Source of the DNA: Flavonifractor avicola
Lineage (GTDB): Bacteria; Bacillota; Clostridia; Oscillospirales; Oscillospiraceae
NCBI GenBank assembly: GCA_019116915.1
Contig: DXAS01000102.1
Location: 1-29,307 of the forward strand
Direction of reading: 5' to 3'
DNA: 29,307 bases
Shown here one piece after another: positions 15,242 through 22,898 of this stretch. The notes beneath the pieces were generated by a model, which was given only the letters and a program-made list of their open reading frames with translations, had not been told where the DNA came from and ran no database searches. The position numbers were made by a program, and so were the translations under genes. Each line of letters starts with the position of its first letter. The stretch's first letter is position 1.

Positions 15242-16120
15242 TCAATCCTCCAGAATCTGGATGCCGCCCCCCAGCACACCGTCGCCGATGTACACGCTGA
15301 GGGTGGCGTCAATCTCGCCCTCCCACATATGCACAGCGTCGGGGAAGCGCTCCTTCATCCGGACGGCAAATTCCGCCATCTCCTCGGGCGCGCCGCCGTT
15401 GGCAATGCCCAGGTTGTACCGGACGCCGGGCCGGATGTGCTGTTCCATCAGTTCCAGGATCTTGTCCTGAACCTGCCGGCGGCCCCGCACCTTGGCCACG
15501 CTCTGAAGCTGGCCGTCGGTGGCGAAGGAAATCACCGGCTTGATGCTCAGCAGGGTACCGGCAAAGGCGGCCACCTTTCCAATCCGCCCGCCCTTGCTGA
15601 GATACTCCAGGGTGTCCACCGAGAAGAAGGGGAAGGTATTTTCGATCAGCTTGGGTACCCGGTGGCTCACCAAAGTGTCCCAGTCCATCCCGGCCAGAAT
15701 GTCCTCCCACAGCTGGAGCACCATGATCCCCATACCCAGGGAGCCGCTTTTGGAGTCGAACACGGCGATGTCCAGGTCCTTCCGGGTCTCCGCCTGGAGG
15801 CGCACCATATTATAGGTGCCCGACAGCCCGGAGGAAAGCATGACGGCCAGCACCTTTTCATAGCCGTCGGCCTTGATGCGGTCCAGGGTGTCGCTGATGC
15901 TGCCGCCGTCGGGCAGAGAGGTGCGGGGCAGCTCTCCCCGATGGAGGCGGTTATACACATCCTTGGCAAAGATGTCCACTCCGTCGGAGTATTCTCCGTC
16001 GTCGCAGACGATCTTCAGGGGCACCGTATAGATGGGCTTATCCGCCCGCAGCGCAGGGGACAGGTCGGCGGTGGAATCGGTAAGCAGCGCGATCTTCTGT
16101 ACGTTTGACAAGTTGATCAT
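15242..16120 (-). CDS. DegV family fatty-acid-binding protein
   Basis: A 292-aa cytoplasmic protein of the DegV fold (FakB type). It binds a single fatty acid and hands it to a kinase for phosphorylation. It has the family's LLTDSTADLSP near the N-terminus, DGVDI, the TSLPDGGSISDTLDR segment, LSSGLSGTYN near 96-105 with the fatty-acid carboxylate-binding serines, and SLGMGIM. FakA is not in the window. The ATG 16120 follows AGGGTAGG closely; TTG 16111 is an alternative start with better spacing. A consensus promoter of the opposite strand overlaps this start region. A divergent TetR gene and shared palindrome suggest TetR control, perhaps sensing acyl chains. Confidence 0.9.
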   Translation of the reverse strand: MINLSNVQKIALLTDSTADLSPALRADKPIYTVPLKIVCDDGEYSDGVDIFAKDVYNRLHRGELPRTSLPDGGSISDTLDRIKADGYEKVLAVMLSSGLSGTYNMVRLQAETRKDLDIAVFDSKSGSLGMGIMVLQLWEDILAGMDWDTLVSHRVPKLIENTFPFFSVDTLEYLSKGGRIGKVAAFAGTLLSIKPVISFATDGQLQSVAKVRGRRQVQDKILELMEQHIRPGVRYNLGIANGGAPEEMAEFAVRMKERFPDAVHMWEGEIDATLSVYIGDGVLGGGIQILED

Positions 16121-16133
16121 CCTACCCTATAAT
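16105..16133 (+). promoter_or_regulatory. Consensus promoter of tetR
   Basis: TTGACA, 17-nt spacer, TATAAT. It overlaps the first codons of degV and faces the degV promoter, so the two start points lie about 30 bp apart and the transcripts overlap. Confidence 0.87.
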
Positions 16134-16149
16134 CAATATTGCGAAACTG

Positions 16150-16166
16150 ACATAACGTCGTTATGT
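16150..16166. promoter_or_regulatory. TetR-type operator palindrome
   Basis: ACATAACG, one base, CGTTATGT: a perfect 17-bp dyad in the gap between the two facing promoters, close to both start points. Its size, symmetry and place next to a tetR gene fit an autoregulatory operator controlling both degV and tetR. Confidence 0.75.
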
Positions 16167-16176
16167 GACTACTTAA

Positions 16177-16206
16177 ATTATAGCGGCAAAGAGCCGCTGC
16201 TGTCAA
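16177..16206 (-). promoter_or_regulatory. Consensus promoter of degV
   Basis: TTGACA, 18-nt spacer, TATAAT on the minus strand. The spacer carries a GCGGCTCTTTGCCGC dyad (AGCGGCTC/GCCGCT). Confidence 0.85.
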
Positions 16207-16219
16207 GAGGTGGAAGCCA

Positions 16220-16819
16220 ATGGAGGACTATCGGACCCGCAGAAAAGAGCAGGCCAGGCAGACCGAACAGGCCATTTTGCAGGCCGCCATGGATCTGTCC
16301 CGAAAGCAGAGCTTTGACAAGGTATCCATCCGGGAGATCTGCCAGCAGGCGGGCATCACCACCGGAGCATTCTATCACCACTTCCGCTCCAAGGAGGATC
16401 TGCTCTCCCGGGGTTTCGCCCCCCTGGACACCTATCTGGAGCAGTGCCTGGCGGGTCATGAGGACGATCCCCCCGCCCGCCGCCTGTGGCGGCTCATGAC
16501 CAACTATGCGGAATTTTTGGAAAACCTGGGCTGGGAGCTGGTGGCCCGGTACTATCAACGGCGTCTGGACGCCCCCGACGACACTTCCTCCATGGACTCC
16601 AGCCGGTTCACCCTCCGGGCTATGGCCGGCTGCCTGGCCCAGGCGGAGGCGGAGGGCGGACTGCTGCCCGGCTGGTCGGCGGAGTGGACCGCCGATTTTC
16701 TGCTCCGCCATTTCCGGGGCGTGGTCATTGACTGGACCCTCCACCGGGGCTCCTACCGCCTGCTGACCAAACTGGAGCAGGATTACACCCTCTTCAGCCA
16801 TGTGTTCCGCACCGGCTGA
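16220..16819 (+). CDS. TetR/AcrR family transcriptional regulator
   Basis: A 199-aa one-component repressor. The N-terminal helix-turn-helix is clear: AILQAAMDLSRKQSFDKVSI then EICQQAGITTGAFYHHFRSK (residues about 18-59), the classic TetR DNA-binding segment. The C-terminal 130 residues are the ligand-binding, dimerisation part with no recognisable subclass. The ATG follows AAGAGGTGG. It is divergent from degV, and the palindrome at 16150-16166 sits between their promoters. TetR-DegV pairs are seen in other Firmicutes; a fatty-acid or acyl-CoA effector is a reasonable guess only. Confidence 0.92.
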   Translation: MEDYRTRRKEQARQTEQAILQAAMDLSRKQSFDKVSIREICQQAGITTGAFYHHFRSKEDLLSRGFAPLDTYLEQCLAGHEDDPPARRLWRLMTNYAEFLENLGWELVARYYQRRLDAPDDTSSMDSSRFTLRAMAGCLAQAEAEGGLLPGWSAEWTADFLLRHFRGVVIDWTLHRGSYRLLTKLEQDYTLFSHVFRTG

Positions 16820-16878
16820 GGAGGACAGGCAACTTTTGGCCCCATGGCGCATACCCATCTGTGAAGGAGGTGTGTGCC

Positions 16879-18069
16879 ATGTCCCGGCTGCTGTCCAAAG
16901 CCAGAGTCCGCGATCTGATTCTGGGTCTTGTTCTGTTGTGCGCCACATTGGCGCTGATGCTCTACCCCAAGCCCTCCATGGAGGCGGCCCGCACCGGCCT
17001 CCAGCTGTGCTACAACGTGATCATCCCCTCGCTCTTTCCCTTTTTTGTGCTCTCCTCCCTGGTGGTGGAGCTGGGCCTGGCCCGCTACCTGGGCCGGCTG
17101 CTGGAGGGGATCATGCGCCCTCTGTTCCACGTCAGCGGAGCCTGCGCCTCCGCCTTTGCCCTGGGTTTTGTGGGGGGCTATCCGGTAGGGGCCAAGACCG
17201 CCATCAGCCTCTATGAGAAAGGGATGTGTACCCGCACCGAGGCGGAGCGGCTGCTGGCCTTCTGCAACAACTCCGGCCCCGCTTTTATCCTGGGCGTGGT
17301 GGGCGCAGGCATCTTCGCCAGCAGTACGGTGGGAGTCCTCCTCTACCTGGCTCATGCCCTGGCCTCGGTATGTGTGGGGCTGCTCTTCCGCTTCTACAAG
17401 GCCGGCGAGGACAGCGGCAGAGGAAAATCCACCCGTCCCGCGCCCCAGTTTCAGGCCCAGCGCTTTTCCACTGCCTTCACCAGCTCGGTGAAAAGCGCCT
17501 TTCTCTCTACCTTAAATATCTGCGCCTTTGTGGTGTTCTTTACGGTGGTCATCCAGCTGCTTATCCGCTCCGGCTTCCTGCCCGGTCTGGCCCAGGTTCT
17601 GGGCACCGTGCTGGCTCCCTTCGGCCTGACGCCGGAATGGGCCCAGCGGCTGCTCACCGGCGCGCTGGAGATCTCCTCCGGGGTGTCCACCCTGTCGGAG
17701 GGCGGCGCCCTCAGCAGCCGGTTGGCCATGGCCGCCTTTATGCTGGGCTGGGCAGGTATCTCGGTCCACTGTCAGGTGCTCTCCTTCATCGGGGGCAGCG
17801 GTCTTTCGGTGGGCACCTACCTGGTAGGCAAACTGCTCCACGGCGGTCTGTCCGCCCTTTTCATCGGGGTATTAGTCCGTTTTGTCCCCCTCAACGCCCC
17901 CGTCTCCAATTACCTGGCCGATCAGGTGGCCGGCATCGCCGGTATGGAGTTTCACGGCGCCCTCACCGCCTCCATCCTGGCCACCTGGATGATCTTTCTG
18001 GGCTTTCTGCTGGCGGCAGCCCTGGGTTCACGAAAAAGCCTTGGCAAACGCCGCAAGCCCGTGGTATAA
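16879..18069 (+). CDS. ylbJ: Sporulation integral membrane protein YlbJ
   Basis: A 396-aa polytopic protein of the nucleoside-recognition (Gate) family. It is required for spore cortex formation in Bacillus, where it is made in the mother cell. About eight spans are visible, with family segments YNVIIPSLFPFFVLSSL, GYPVGAKTAISLYE and CNNSGPAFILGVVG in the first half and LEISSGVSTLSEGGA and GWAGISVHCQVLSF in the second. The start is ATG 16879 with AAGGAGG upstream; the GTG at 16861 is part of that site's region and is rejected. No consensus sigma-A promoter is visible in the 59-nt gap after tetR, as expected if a sporulation sigma factor is used. The identification is good but rests on motif memory. 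Confidence 0.85.
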   Translation: MSRLLSKARVRDLILGLVLLCATLALMLYPKPSMEAARTGLQLCYNVIIPSLFPFFVLSSLVVELGLARYLGRLLEGIMRPLFHVSGACASAFALGFVGGYPVGAKTAISLYEKGMCTRTEAERLLAFCNNSGPAFILGVVGAGIFASSTVGVLLYLAHALASVCVGLLFRFYKAGEDSGRGKSTRPAPQFQAQRFSTAFTSSVKSAFLSTLNICAFVVFFTVVIQLLIRSGFLPGLAQVLGTVLAPFGLTPEWAQRLLTGALEISSGVSTLSEGGALSSRLAMAAFMLGWAGISVHCQVLSFIGGSGLSVGTYLVGKLLHGGLSALFIGVLVRFVPLNAPVSNYLADQVAGIAGMEFHGALTASILATWMIFLGFLLAAALGSRKSLGKRRKPVV

Positions 18070-18070
18070 T
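18041..18070 (+). promoter_or_regulatory. Promoter of the small Cys-rich protein gene
   Basis: TTGGCA, 18-nt spacer, TATAAT, lying in the last codons of ylbJ; the -10 box overlaps the ylbJ stop codon. Confidence 0.7.
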
Positions 18071-18108
18071 GATAGGTACTGAATTTATACAAGGACAGGA
18101 GGGATTCC

Positions 18109-18318
18109 ATGCTGTTCCAAAAGGATATCGAACCCCGCTGCTGCTACTGTCAACGGGGCACTCAGCTGGACGAGGAGCAGATCCTCTGCGTCAAGAAGGG
18201 TGTGGTCTCCCCTGGGGGCAGCTGCCGGGCCTTCCGGTATGATCCGCTGAAGCGGGTACCTACCCCGCCGGTGACGCTCAATCTGGATAAACTGAAAGAC
18301 GAAGATTTTTCCCTGTAA
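18109..18318 (+). CDS. Small Cys-rich, zinc-ribbon-like protein, function unknown
   Basis: A 69-aa cytoplasmic protein of a type I recall as common, but unnamed, in Oscillospiraceae. Cysteines C11, C12 and C14 lie in EPRCCYCQRG, C27 in ILCVKKG and C39 in GSCRAFRYDPLKRVP. This CxxC...C...C arrangement suggests a bound zinc ion. The C-terminal third is proline-rich, then acidic. The ATG follows ACAGGAGGG with ideal spacing, and the gene has its own promoter and a strong terminator, so it is a real, separately expressed gene. I cannot give a function. Confidence 0.82.
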   Translation: MLFQKDIEPRCCYCQRGTQLDEEQILCVKKGVVSPGGSCRAFRYDPLKRVPTPPVTLNLDKLKDEDFSL

Positions 18319-18323
18319 ACAGG

Positions 18324-18361
18324 CCGGGACCCGCTGCTCAAGCAGCGGGTCCCGGTTTTTT
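18324..18361. terminator. Terminator between the Cys-rich protein gene and spmB
   Basis: A perfect 15-bp stem (CCGGGACCCGCTGCT and its complement), 2-nt spacer, then six T on the plus strand. Confidence 0.92.
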
Positions 18362-18364
18362 GTC

Positions 18365-18883
18365 TCAGAAGATCAGCCGCACCGCCCAGGCGGCAGCCAG
18401 AAAGCCCGCCAGGTCGGCGCACAGAGCGGCGGGGACGGCATAGCGGGTTTTGACGATGCCCGCCGCCCCGAAGTACACGGCGATGGTATAAAAGGTAGTT
18501 TCGGTCGACCCCAGCATCACGGCGGCAGTGCGGCCAATCTCCGAGTCGGGTCCATAGGTAGAGATCAGCTCCGCTCCCACGCCCAGGGCAGCAGAGCCGC
18601 TCACCGGCCGCACCAGCATCAGGCCCACCGTCTCCGGCGGGATGCCCACGGCAGTAAGCAGGGGGGCCAGCGCCTGGGCGGCCAGTTCCAACGCTCCCGA
18701 CGCCCGCAGCATATAGACCGCCGTCAACAGCCCAACCAGAGCCGGAACAATGCGGATGAGCACGCTCAGCCCCTCCCCGGCCCCCGAGAGCAGGGCGCTG
18801 TAGACGTCCACCTTCCGGGCCATACCCCACAGGGCCACCACTCCAATGATGAGGGGCACCAGCATGGTAAAAAAGGTATCCAT
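18365..18883 (-). CDS. spmB: Spore maturation protein B
   Basis: A 172-aa membrane protein with four to five hydrophobic spans, of the nucleoside-recognition (Gate) family. Together with SpmA it is needed for spore core dehydration and full heat resistance in Bacillus. Typical segments are MLVPLIIGVVALWGM, LRASGALE, LMLVRPVSGSAALG, STYGPDSEIGRTAAVMLGST and FYTIAVYFG, the last two being strong SpmB markers. The start is ATG 18883, two bases after the spmA stop, with GGAGGG inside the end of spmA. The longer frame from 18961 lies within spmA and is rejected. Confidence 0.93.
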   Translation of the reverse strand: MDTFFTMLVPLIIGVVALWGMARKVDVYSALLSGAGEGLSVLIRIVPALVGLLTAVYMLRASGALELAAQALAPLLTAVGIPPETVGLMLVRPVSGSAALGVGAELISTYGPDSEIGRTAAVMLGSTETTFYTIAVYFGAAGIVKTRYAVPAALCADLAGFLAAAWAVRLIF

Positions 18884-18885
18884 GC

Positions 18886-19464
18886 TCAGTCCCTCCACAG
18901 CCGGGCCAGCACCTTGGCCGCCAGGATGCCCACGCATACCGAAATGGCGGAGGCCAGCCACACCGCCGGCAGAATATCAAAAGGGGTCTCACATCCTGCG
19001 GCCAGCCGCACCCCTGCCACAGTGGTGGGGATCAGCTGGATGGAGGCGGTGTTGCACACCACCAGCATACACATCCCGTCGCAGGCCACCCCCGGCCTGC
19101 GGCGGCTCATCTTCTGGGCGGCCTGAATGCCCAAAGGAGTGGCCGCATTGCCCAGCCCCAGCAGATTGGCCGACACATTGGCGGAAATACAATCCATTAC
19201 CTCCCGGTCCCGGGCAAACTCCGGATAGAGCCGCCCCAGCAGCGGGCGCAGCAGCCGGGACAGACCCGCCGACAGGCCGGAGCGCTTCATGATCTCCATA
19301 ACTCCCATCCACAGGCAGAGCACCCCCGCCATGGCCAGACAGAGATCCACCGCCGCCCCGGCTCCCTCCAGAGCCGCCGCTCCCACCGCCGGACCGTTCC
19401 CCGTGGCCAGCCCACACAGGATGGAAATCACCACCATGCCCGTCCAGATCGCCGCCATTGCCAT
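18886..19464 (-). CDS. spmA: Spore maturation protein A
   Basis: A 192-aa membrane protein paired with SpmB. Markers are LCLAMAGVLCLWMGVMEIM, SANLLGLGNAATPLGI and LVVCNTASIQLIPTT, which are highly conserved in SpmA. The ATG 19464 follows AAAGGGG. It is the first gene of spmA-spmB. Upstream I see no sigma-A consensus on this strand, which fits control by a forespore or mother-cell sigma factor, though I could not fix a site. Presence of spmAB and ylbJ supports a spore-forming lineage. Confidence 0.93.
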   Translation of the reverse strand: MAMAAIWTGMVVISILCGLATGNGPAVGAAALEGAGAAVDLCLAMAGVLCLWMGVMEIMKRSGLSAGLSRLLRPLLGRLYPEFARDREVMDCISANVSANLLGLGNAATPLGIQAAQKMSRRRPGVACDGMCMLVVCNTASIQLIPTTVAGVRLAAGCETPFDILPAVWLASAISVCVGILAAKVLARLWRD

Positions 19465-19589
19465 GGCTGTCCGCCCCTTTCCCTGTCCAAATTTCCAGTT
19501 CAGACTATCTATACGATCCAGCTTCGGAAAAGATACCCAATTCCAAGGCGAAAAATGGCAGATAATATATGAAGTTTTTGTAACATTGC

Positions 19590-19617
19590 TTGACAGAACA
19601 ATACGTTGTGTTATAAT
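19590..19617 (+). promoter_or_regulatory. Promoter of abrB
   Basis: TTGACA, 16-nt spacer, TATAAT; about 57 nt of leader follow before the ATG. Confidence 0.82.
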
Positions 19618-19680
19618 TGTGTCAGTTTCTAGTTAATGAAGGGAATAATTGGAAGCTAATAGGGAAAGGAAGTAGCATTT

Positions 19681-19923
19681 ATGAAGTCAACCGGGATCGT
19701 ACGTAAAGTAGATGAATTGGGCCGCATCGTTCTGCCCATCGAGCTCCGCCGCACACTGGATATCGCAGAGAAGGACTCTCTGGAGATCTATGTGGACGGC
19801 GCTTCCATTGTGCTGAAAAAGTATCAGCCTGCCTGCATTTTCTGCGATGATGCAAAGGATGTCATCAACTTCAAGGGCAAGAACGTCTGCACCAACTGCA
19901 TTCGTGAGCTTCAGCTGAAGTAA
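19681..19923 (+). CDS. abrB: AbrB family transition-state regulator
   Basis: An 80-aa DNA-binding protein. Residues 1-48 form the swapped-hairpin AbrB domain, STGIVRKVDELGRIVLPIEL being its signature with the DNA-contacting arginines. Instead of the long AbrB C-terminal domain of Bacillus, residues 50-75 carry C52-x2-C55 and C70-x2-C73, likely a small zinc knuckle. AbrB-type proteins repress stationary-phase and sporulation genes during growth. The ATG follows AAAGGAAG. It is divergent from nothing and is convergent with rsmI; the abrB-rsmI-trmN6 neighbourhood matches the abrB-yabC-yabB region of Bacillus. Confidence 0.92.
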   Translation: MKSTGIVRKVDELGRIVLPIELRRTLDIAEKDSLEIYVDGASIVLKKYQPACIFCDDAKDVINFKGKNVCTNCIRELQLK

Positions 19924-19938
19924 TCCGAGTTGAAAGAA

Positions 19939-19983
19939 AAAGGGACTCCTCTGGCGTTTTCGCCGGGGAGTCCCTTTCTTTTT
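19939..19983 (+). terminator. Terminator of abrB
   Basis: AAAGGGACTCC pairs with GGAGTCCCTTT around an inner GGCG-TTTT-CGCC hairpin, followed by CTTTTT. Confidence 0.9.
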
Positions 19984-20155
19984 CCATTACTGTTAATAAT
20001 TATACAATTAACACAGGTTAAAAGATTCCTGCAATTTTGTGCTGTTTTTTCCCATCTTTTTCCCTGTTTTCCCGGCGATTCGACCGTTTTTTTGCTGTTT
20101 CAGCATTTTTGGAACGTGTTCAAAAAATACGTTTTGTAATATTCAATTCCTCTCA

Positions 20156-21001
20156 TTAGCATAACGGTGTTTTTTCATTCATCGCCCTGCCGTACAGCTC
20201 ATTCTTAGGCAAACCGGTCTCCTTGGCGGCCTGCCGGGCGGCATCCTTCAGGGACAGCCCTTCGGCCCGCAGCTGGGCCACCCGCTCCAGGCCCTGCTCC
20301 AGGGTGGGGGTCTCTTTGGCGCTCTCCGCCGCCCCCTCCACCACCAGGACAAACTCTCCCCGGGGCGGGTTTTCCTCATACCAGGCCACCGCCTCCCCCA
20401 GGGTGGTGCGGCGCACCTCCTCGTGGAGCTTGGTCAGCTCCCGGCACAGGGAGATCCGCCGGTCCGGTCCAAACACCTCCGCCAGGTCGGCCAGGGTGGC
20501 ATTCAGCTTATGGGGGGCTTCATAGAAAATCATGGTCCGCTGTTCCTGCCGGAGCTCCTCCAGGTGGGCGCGGCGGTTTTTCTTGTTCATGGCCAGAAAG
20601 CCCTCAAAGGTAAAGCGGCCGGTGGGCAGGCCGGACACCGACAGAGCGGTGATGAGAGCGCAGGGACCGGGAATGGCCACCACCTCCACCCCGCTCTGGG
20701 CGCACAGCCGCACCAGGTCCTCGCCGGGGTCGGACACCGCCGGGGTGCCCGCGTCGGTAACCAGGGCGCAGCTCTCCCCCGCCAGCAGGCGGCCCAGCAC
20801 CGCCTGTCCCCCCGCCTCGGTGTTGTGGCGGTAGTAGGAGATGAGGGGCTTTTTCAGCCCCAGGTGGTTGAGCAGCTTGAGGGTCACCCGGGTGTCCTCG
20901 GCAGCAATAAAGTCCACCGACTCCAGAGTGTCCGCGATGCGCTGGGAAATGTCCCCCAAATTGCCGATGGGGGTGGGTACCAGATATAAAATGCCGGCCA
21001 T
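20156..21001 (-). CDS. rsmI: 16S rRNA (cytidine1402-2'-O)-methyltransferase RsmI
   Basis: A 281-aa SAM-dependent enzyme of the tetrapyrrole-methylase fold that methylates the ribose of C1402 in the ribosomal decoding centre. Motifs are YLVPTPIGNLGDI at the N-terminus, AAEDTRVT near 34, LVTDAGTPAVSDPG near 80-93, VVAIPGPCALITALSVSGL, and FYEAPHK. The length is normal. The ATG lies five bases after the trmN6 stop, with GGAGG overlapping the end of that gene. It is last in the long minus-strand run starting at nadE. No clear terminator follows on this strand. Confidence 0.94.
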   Translation of the reverse strand: MAGILYLVPTPIGNLGDISQRIADTLESVDFIAAEDTRVTLKLLNHLGLKKPLISYYRHNTEAGGQAVLGRLLAGESCALVTDAGTPAVSDPGEDLVRLCAQSGVEVVAIPGPCALITALSVSGLPTGRFTFEGFLAMNKKNRRAHLEELRQEQRTMIFYEAPHKLNATLADLAEVFGPDRRISLCRELTKLHEEVRRTTLGEAVAWYEENPPRGEFVLVVEGAAESAKETPTLEQGLERVAQLRAEGLSLKDAARQAAKETGLPKNELYGRAMNEKTPLC

Positions 21002-21005
21002 AGAA

Positions 21006-21650
21006 TTACCTCCGGTTCATCAGTAGTGTGGGCAGGACCTCCAGTCCCGGCCTGCCCTGGCGCACCGCCTCCACCAGGACGGCAGAGGGGGGCGTGTCGG
21101 TGTCATGCTGGATCAGTTGGAGCCGCTTGGGCTCCAGGCCGCCGCCCTGCAGGGCGGCAAAGAGCTCCGCCAGCCGTTCCGGCCGGTGGACCAGAGCAAA
21201 CCGCCCGCCGTTTTTCACCAGCCGTCCGGCGGCGGCGCACCAGTCGGTTACAGAGGCCGCCTCCATGCGGGCGCCTCCTCCGTCTCCCCCGCTGCCCGCC
21301 TTGAAATAGGGCGGGTTGGAGATCACAAGAGAGAAGCCTCCCGCAGGCAACGTTTTGCACACCTGGCGTACATCGCCGGTGTAAATTTCCCCTGTCAGAC
21401 CGTTTTCCGCCAGATTTTTGCGGGTCAGAGCGCTGTCCTCGGGGGAGATCTCCACACCGGACAGGGTCAATGTGGATTGCCTGGCCGCCAGCAGCAGGAG
21501 CAGGGCTCCCGCGCCGCAGCCCAGGTCGCACACCCGATCTCCCCGCCGCAGGGTGGCGAAGGAGGCCAGGGCCAGACTGTCCTGCCCCAGGGGAAAGCAG
21601 GTATCCGACTGCTCATAGCGGTAAGGCCCCAGCTGCTCCGGCGCTCTCAT
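21006..21650 (-). CDS. tRNA1(Val) adenine-N6-methyltransferase-like protein (TrmN6/YabB type)
   Basis: A 214-aa class I SAM methyltransferase. It has VCDLGCGAGALLLLLA (SAM loop, near 40-55), GVEISPEDSALTRKN with the ribose-binding acid, and SNPPYFK near 110, the NPPY catalytic motif of adenine/amino N-methylases. The YEQSDTCFPLGQDSLALASF start matches the TrmN6/YabB family, whose E. coli member methylates A37 of tRNA-Val. It overlaps the Nudix gene by ATGA and is followed at four bases by rsmI, the same order as in Bacillus. The exact tRNA substrate here is inferred. Confidence 0.86.
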   Translation of the reverse strand: MRAPEQLGPYRYEQSDTCFPLGQDSLALASFATLRRGDRVCDLGCGAGALLLLLAARQSTLTLSGVEISPEDSALTRKNLAENGLTGEIYTGDVRQVCKTLPAGGFSLVISNPPYFKAGSGGDGGGARMEAASVTDWCAAAGRLVKNGGRFALVHRPERLAELFAALQGGGLEPKRLQLIQHDTDTPPSAVLVEAVRQGRPGLEVLPTLLMNRR

Positions 21651-22258
21651 GCCATTTCCTCCATCAGGTGGCGGACGATGCGGCCGGTGAGGCCCCAGAT
21701 GGGCCGGTCCGGCCAGGCGTAGACAGGCACGGTGGTCTCTCCGCTGCGCCAGCGGTAGCCCCGGGGAAAGCCAATGCTGTCATAGGGGAAATCTTCCGCC
21801 ACCTGGGGCTTGAGCTCATAGGAGTAGACCTGGGGCGGGTGGTCCCGGAGCCAGGCTACCGGCACCAGAAAGGTGCTGTCCACCTCGGCGGGGCTGGGGG
21901 CCATGGCGGCCATTCCCGCCGGACTCACGATCCCCAGGAAAGGATGCATGACGAATTTGCCCTGCTGCACCAGCCGGTCCAGGGGGGCAATAGTCTCCAC
22001 CTCATGGGGCGGAATTGCCAGCTCCTCAAAGGTCTCCCGCAGGGCGCAGTCCTGGGGATTCTCCCCCGGCTCCACTCGTCCGCCAGGAAAACATACCTCC
22101 CCCGGCTGATGGGCCAATGTGCTGGCCCGCACTTCAAAGAGCAGGCTGGGCCCCTCCGGCCCATCCACCAGAGGCACCAGCACCGCGTACTGCTGCTTGA
22201 CGTCCTGTATGCCAGGCATATGGCCCGCCCAGCGGGCCCGGAAATCCGATAAGGTCAT
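21647..22258 (-). CDS. Nudix hydrolase, CoA pyrophosphatase type
   Basis: A 203-aa hydrolase probably splitting CoA or acyl-CoA into 4'-phosphopantetheine and 3',5'-ADP (NudL/PCD1 type). The Nudix box is seen at about residues 57-79 as GGRVEPGENPQDCALRETFE followed by EL, with the metal-binding REXXEE glutamates kept and the final Gly replaced by Ala. The preceding ASTLAHQPGEVCFPGGR matches the family's upstream CoA-recognition element. The start is ATG 22258, overlapping the CAT-like stop by ATGA; an ATG 15 bases earlier has no ribosome binding site. It overlaps the next gene by four bases as well. Confidence 0.87.
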   Translation of the reverse strand: MTLSDFRARWAGHMPGIQDVKQQYAVLVPLVDGPEGPSLLFEVRASTLAHQPGEVCFPGGRVEPGENPQDCALRETFEELAIPPHEVETIAPLDRLVQQGKFVMHPFLGIVSPAGMAAMAPSPAEVDSTFLVPVAWLRDHPPQVYSYELKPQVAEDFPYDSIGFPRGYRWRSGETTVPVYAWPDRPIWGLTGRIVRHLMEEMA

Positions 22259-22881
22259 AGCGTCTCCATCCAATCACAGAGGGCCTGATGGAAGCGTCCC
22301 ACATGGACGCCGTCCAGCAGGCGGTGGTTCAGTTCCAGACTGAGGCTAAGCAGGGTCCTGTCCCCCCGCTCCTCCCAGCGGCCCCAGCTTACCCGGGGCA
22401 CCGAATCCCAGGGCACCACATCCCGCTCGTTGGTCAGGGCAGTAATGGGAAACCAGGGCAGACAGGTAAAGTAGATCAGTTCATCCTCCGCCCAGGGCCC
22501 GGCGGTGATGAATTCCGTCTGGGCCGCCGAGGCGGCCTTGGCCCGGCAGCAGAAGTCGGCCAGATCCTCCCCCGCCTCCAGGGTGACAATGTGGAAGAGA
22601 TCGCTCCCCTCCTTCAGGTCGGTGAAGCTGGGCACCAGCCGGTCATGGCGCACGATCCTGCCGTTGCGGTCCTTGTAGAGGAATGCCTCCACCCCCTCCA
22701 TGGCCTTGGTCACCCCAAAGACCATAGCGGAGTAAAAGGACAGTCCCTCCTGCTTGCACCGCCGCCGGAGCGCCGTCACATCCACCGGGAAGGTCAGGCT
22801 GTAAAAGGGGTGGGACATGGGGGCGAAAAAGGCATAGTGTTCCTTTCGGGCCCAGGTCTCCAGATCGATCTCCTGTGTCAT
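22255..22881 (-). CDS. CAT-like acyltransferase (chloramphenicol acetyltransferase fold)
   Basis: A 208-aa cytoplasmic protein of the type A chloramphenicol acetyltransferase family. The catalytic region is LNHRLLDGVHVGRF near the C-terminus: the second position of the usual HHxxxDG motif (His) and the DG are kept, the first His is Asn. SFYSAMVFGVTKAM and YFTCLPWFPITALTNE match other conserved parts. Start ATG 22881 with GAGAGGG upstream; the ATG at 22947 lies inside nrdG. It sits within a housekeeping operon, not beside a mobile element, so it is more likely a native acyltransferase of unknown substrate than a resistance gene. Confidence 0.82.
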   Translation of the reverse strand: MTQEIDLETWARKEHYAFFAPMSHPFYSLTFPVDVTALRRRCKQEGLSFYSAMVFGVTKAMEGVEAFLYKDRNGRIVRHDRLVPSFTDLKEGSDLFHIVTLEAGEDLADFCCRAKAASAAQTEFITAGPWAEDELIYFTCLPWFPITALTNERDVVPWDSVPRVSWGRWEERGDRTLLSLSLELNHRLLDGVHVGRFHQALCDWMETL

Positions 22882-22898
22882 AACAATTCCCTCTCTTT

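Noticed and set aside
19465..19560. Sporulation sigma promoter before spmA (GTATCT...CGTATAGAT)
   Set aside because: Match to sigma-E or sigma-G boxes is too loose to support. The same holds for CATACCCAT upstream of ylbJ at about 16850.
20092..20110. Hairpin TGCTG-TTT-CAGCA followed by T-run
   Set aside because: Only five pairs, and the true abrB terminator lies 110 bases earlier; it has no T-run on the rsmI strand.
19930..20139. Plus-strand frame of 69 codons after abrB
   Set aside because: Its first third is the abrB terminator and there is no ribosome binding site; low-complexity, Phe-rich translation.
22255..22881. Chloramphenicol resistance gene
   Set aside because: The fold and catalytic His-Asp are there, but the first His is Asn, the gene lies in a housekeeping operon and no mobile element is near. 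Resistance cannot be claimed.
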